Source of the DNA: Flagellimonas myxillae
GTDB lineage: Bacteria > Bacteroidota > Bacteroidia > Flavobacteriales > Flavobacteriaceae
Length of the DNA: 64,000 bases
NCBI RefSeq assembly: GCF_023502235.1
Contig: NZ_JAMFLY010000003.1
Coordinates: 1 to 64,000, forward strand
Reading direction: 5' to 3'
In this document: in pieces, positions 63,339 through 64,000 of the stretch
Position numbering within the stretch: position 1 is the first letter of the stretch
Layout of the letters: each line of letters opens with the position of its first letter
Made by a program: the position numbers and the translations under genes
Notes under the pieces: model-generated
Databases searched by the model: none
Seen by the model: only the letters and a program-made list of their open reading frames with translations
What the model was told of the DNA's origin: nothing

Positions 63339-64000
63339 ATGGATGGCAACCTTTATTTTTTCTATGGTTGGTGGCAATTTGCTGTTTGCCTTTTCGCTTT
63401 TTTTGCCTTGATTGCGATTTGGTGGCAGATTGGGAAAAAGCAAAATGATTTTGGGCAAGTTTGGTTGGCCCTGTCGATTCTTGCTTGGGCATTTTCGGGT
63501 TTATTGGAGGTTTATTTTGCTGTAAGAATTCCCAATAGCGGACTATATCTGGAAAGTGGACGTAGCATTTTATCACTCTTTAACAGCCTGTTTATCCTAT
63601 TGGCTCTGCCATGGTTCCGATATCTTCCCAAACCCTTGGCATACATTATAAAAGGAGGGTTCTGGAGATTCATTGTAGGGGTTCCGTTCCTTTTTTGTTT
63701 GGCATTTACCCTGCATAAACTAATAGCTGGCCGGGAATATGGATACATTCAGGAATTGGATGTCTACTATGCGATTTTCACCTTGGTATTTTTGGGCGGG
63801 GTGCTTTGGGAGTCCTTTGCAAAAAGAAGGTTAAAGGTGCTTTCCTGGTTGTCCCTGGTTTGTATTCTGATTATTCTGGTAGCGCAGTTTTTTAAACTCT
63901 CGGAATCTGAGGGGACACTGTTGCTATTTTCTGCCATTTTCAAAACCAGTTTGATCATGCTATTTTTTGCCCTTGCACTTAGTTGGGTCAAGGAACTTGC
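63339..64000 (+). CDS. Multi-pass membrane protein, truncated by the window end
   Basis: At least 220 residues; no stop before the window ends. Starts MDGNLYFFYGWWQFAVCLFA. At least seven hydrophobic segments with few charges, for example LFAFFALIAIWWQIG, LSLVCILIILVAQFF and TSLIMLFFALALSW. It may be the sensor part of a longer signalling protein such as a histidine kinase or cyclase, but the part visible shows no catalytic domain. Has its own good promoter. Confidence 0.7.
   Translation, partial: MDGNLYFFYGWWQFAVCLFAFFALIAIWWQIGKKQNDFGQVWLALSILAWAFSGLLEVYFAVRIPNSGLYLESGRSILSLFNSLFILLALPWFRYLPKPLAYIIKGGFWRFIVGVPFLFCLAFTLHKLIAGREYGYIQELDVYYAIFTLVFLGGVLWESFAKRRLKVLSWLSLVCILIILVAQFFKLSESEGTLLLFSAIFKTSLIMLFFALALSWVKEL

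Noticed and set aside
1..64000. tRNA or rRNA genes and mobile elements
   Set aside because: I found no cloverleaf with conserved TPsiC sequence, no rRNA-like stretch and no transposase, integrase or phage motif in the translated frames.

Overview
The window looks like a chromosomal segment of a marine member of the Flavobacteriaceae (Bacteroidota), plausibly near Muricauda/Flagellimonas. The taxonomic inference rests on a type IX secretion C-terminal domain, a complete MoxR-Bat operon, an IPExxxVDY protein between rnc and pyk, DUF1304 and DUF58 genes, AT-rich intergenic DNA and promoters of the Bacteroidota type (TTG, 19 to 22 bases, TAnnTTTG). No tRNA, rRNA, phage, transposase or CRISPR array was found.

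Layout. 1-9.4 kb: a short-chain dehydrogenase, the two halves of an AddAB-type recombination nuclease-helicase separated by an OmpA porin gene and kbl. 9.5-11.6 kb: superoxide dismutase, a TIG lipoprotein, then about 0.9 kb without protein genes that holds four tandem copies of what I read as a small-RNA gene on the minus strand. 11.6-20.3 kb: purF, a PfkB kinase, RNase H, purN, acpP, fabF, rnc, an IPExxxVDY protein and pyk. 20.3-26.5 kb: a LOV-like PAS protein lacking the photoactive cysteine, an AraC regulator with an AhpD-like protein and a cupredoxin-like protein, TetR, dinB, CYTH, a YCII lipoprotein and a YhhN protein. 26.5-35.6 kb: an M20 hydrolase broken by an in-frame stop, pheS, a CREST/ceramidase-like membrane protein and a SulP / carbonic anhydrase / stress-protein / SulP cluster. 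35.6-44.7 kb: moxR-DUF58-batABCDE. 44.8-50.6 kb: an aldo-keto reductase, a second SDR, an AlbA-type protein, and amylosucrase plus fructokinase. 51-56.9 kb: a 1224-residue T9SS-secreted beta-propeller protein, a metallophosphatase and two envelope proteins. 57-64 kb: a candidate structured RNA, an ALDH7-type dehydrogenase, DUF1304, 3-hydroxyanthranilate dioxygenase, a CAP-domain protein, cvpA, glpD and a membrane protein cut by the window end.

The strongest unexplained signal is the four-copy array at 10.84-11.56 kb. Each copy has, on the minus strand, a Bacteroidota -7 box (TAnnTTTG or TAnnTTAG) ending exactly 5 bases before a 39-base element that is identical in three copies and differs by one base in the fourth. 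Within 1 to 3 bases that element is followed by a terminator-like hairpin whose arms differ completely between copies but remain complementary. This fits a multicopy sRNA family of about 70-77 nt. Part of the conserved element could pair (17 of 19 positions) with the leader upstream of the DUF58/bat genes at 43.66 kb. A separate plus-strand RNA candidate lies at 57.15-57.28 kb.
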